5,118 nucleotides of DNA from Bacillota bacterium (GTDB taxonomy: Bacteria; Bacillota; Desulfitobacteriia; Desulfitobacteriales; Desulfitobacteriaceae): positions 1 to 5,118 of the forward strand of contig JAJZSC010000292.1 in NCBI GenBank assembly GCA_021849995.1, given 5' to 3'. How positions within the stretch are numbered: position 1 is the first letter of the stretch; every line of letters starts with the position of its first letter. This document shows, piece after piece, positions 5,005-5,118 of the stretch. The translations under genes were made by a program, and so were the position numbers. The notes beneath the pieces are model-generated. The model searched no databases and was not told the origin of the DNA. It saw nothing but the letters and a program-made list of their open reading frames with translations.

Positions 5005-5118
5005 CTACTTACCTGATGAAAAGGTACGGTAGATGATTTGCAATACTTCATCAATGATGTGAATGTAAGCCATAAAATTTGGGCTATCTTTCTTATAAGT
5101 AGCTATTGTTTCACTAAC
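5005..5118 (-). CDS. C-terminal end of an unidentified protein (start outside window)
   Basis: Thirty-seven codons enter from the right edge and end at TAG 5005-5007. The reading ends SPNFMAYIHIIDEVLQIIYR followed by TFSSGK. It is helical in character, with an amphipathic HIIDEVLQIIYR segment. I do not recognise the family with confidence. The tail is loosely reminiscent of the end of some transposases (IS110-type enzymes often finish with a helix containing IIY), but this is weak. The open frame and protein-like composition support a real gene or gene remnant. No function is assigned. Confidence 0.45.
   Translation of the reverse strand, partial: VSETIATYKKDSPNFMAYIHIIDEVLQIIYRTFSSGK

Overview
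The window looks like a chromosomal segment of a low-GC Gram-positive bacterium (Bacillota, most likely Clostridia). This rests on strong AGGAGG-type ribosome binding sites, AT-rich composition, an MprF-type lipid system, a YggT-family membrane protein, a class D-like sortase tail and two very small Lys/Glu-rich proteins. Genus-level placement is not possible from sequence reading alone. Every intact gene lies on the minus strand; the only plus-strand coding signal is an IS21-type transposase fragment.

Positions 1-2558 hold a two-gene operon, read right to left. The first gene (1548-2558) is an MprF flippase-type membrane protein. The second (runs off the window, start 1564) is the MprF synthase half: six membrane segments, then a DUF2156/LPG-synthase catalytic domain. 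The genes overlap by 17 bases, and the second has a near-perfect Shine-Dalgarno inside the end of the first. In many Firmicutes these two parts form one protein. Here the classic bifunctional MprF is encoded as two translationally coupled polypeptides, which together should make aminoacylated phosphatidylglycerol and move it to the outer leaflet.

Positions about 2580-3200 are a decayed IS3-family transposase (OrfB/integrase part). It has many small indels and has lost two of its three catalytic acidic residues. It abuts the operon: recognisable transposase homology stops about 24 bases before the flippase gene's ribosome binding site. A 54-base inverted-repeat structure (3241-3294) lies beyond its upstream side and may be an IS end or a terminator.

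Positions 3300-3840 carry two tiny minus-strand genes. One encodes 60 aa with a TTG start and a plausible promoter. The other encodes 35 aa with a strong Shine-Dalgarno. A strong 12-bp hairpin lies between them. Positions 3840-4260 are mostly non-coding and include the first 36 codons of an IS21-family IstA on the plus strand. Positions 4273-4602 encode a YggT-family two-helix membrane protein. Beyond it lie a 37-codon tail of a sortase (TLTTC motif and the catalytic Arg visible) and, at the right edge, the last 37 codons of an unidentified protein.

Overall this is a small cell-envelope locus (split MprF, YggT, sortase remnant) in a region scarred by at least two decayed insertion sequences. 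I see no CRISPR array, RNA gene, defence system or clearly new multi-gene system. The split, overlapping MprF pair next to an IS relic is the most interesting arrangement.
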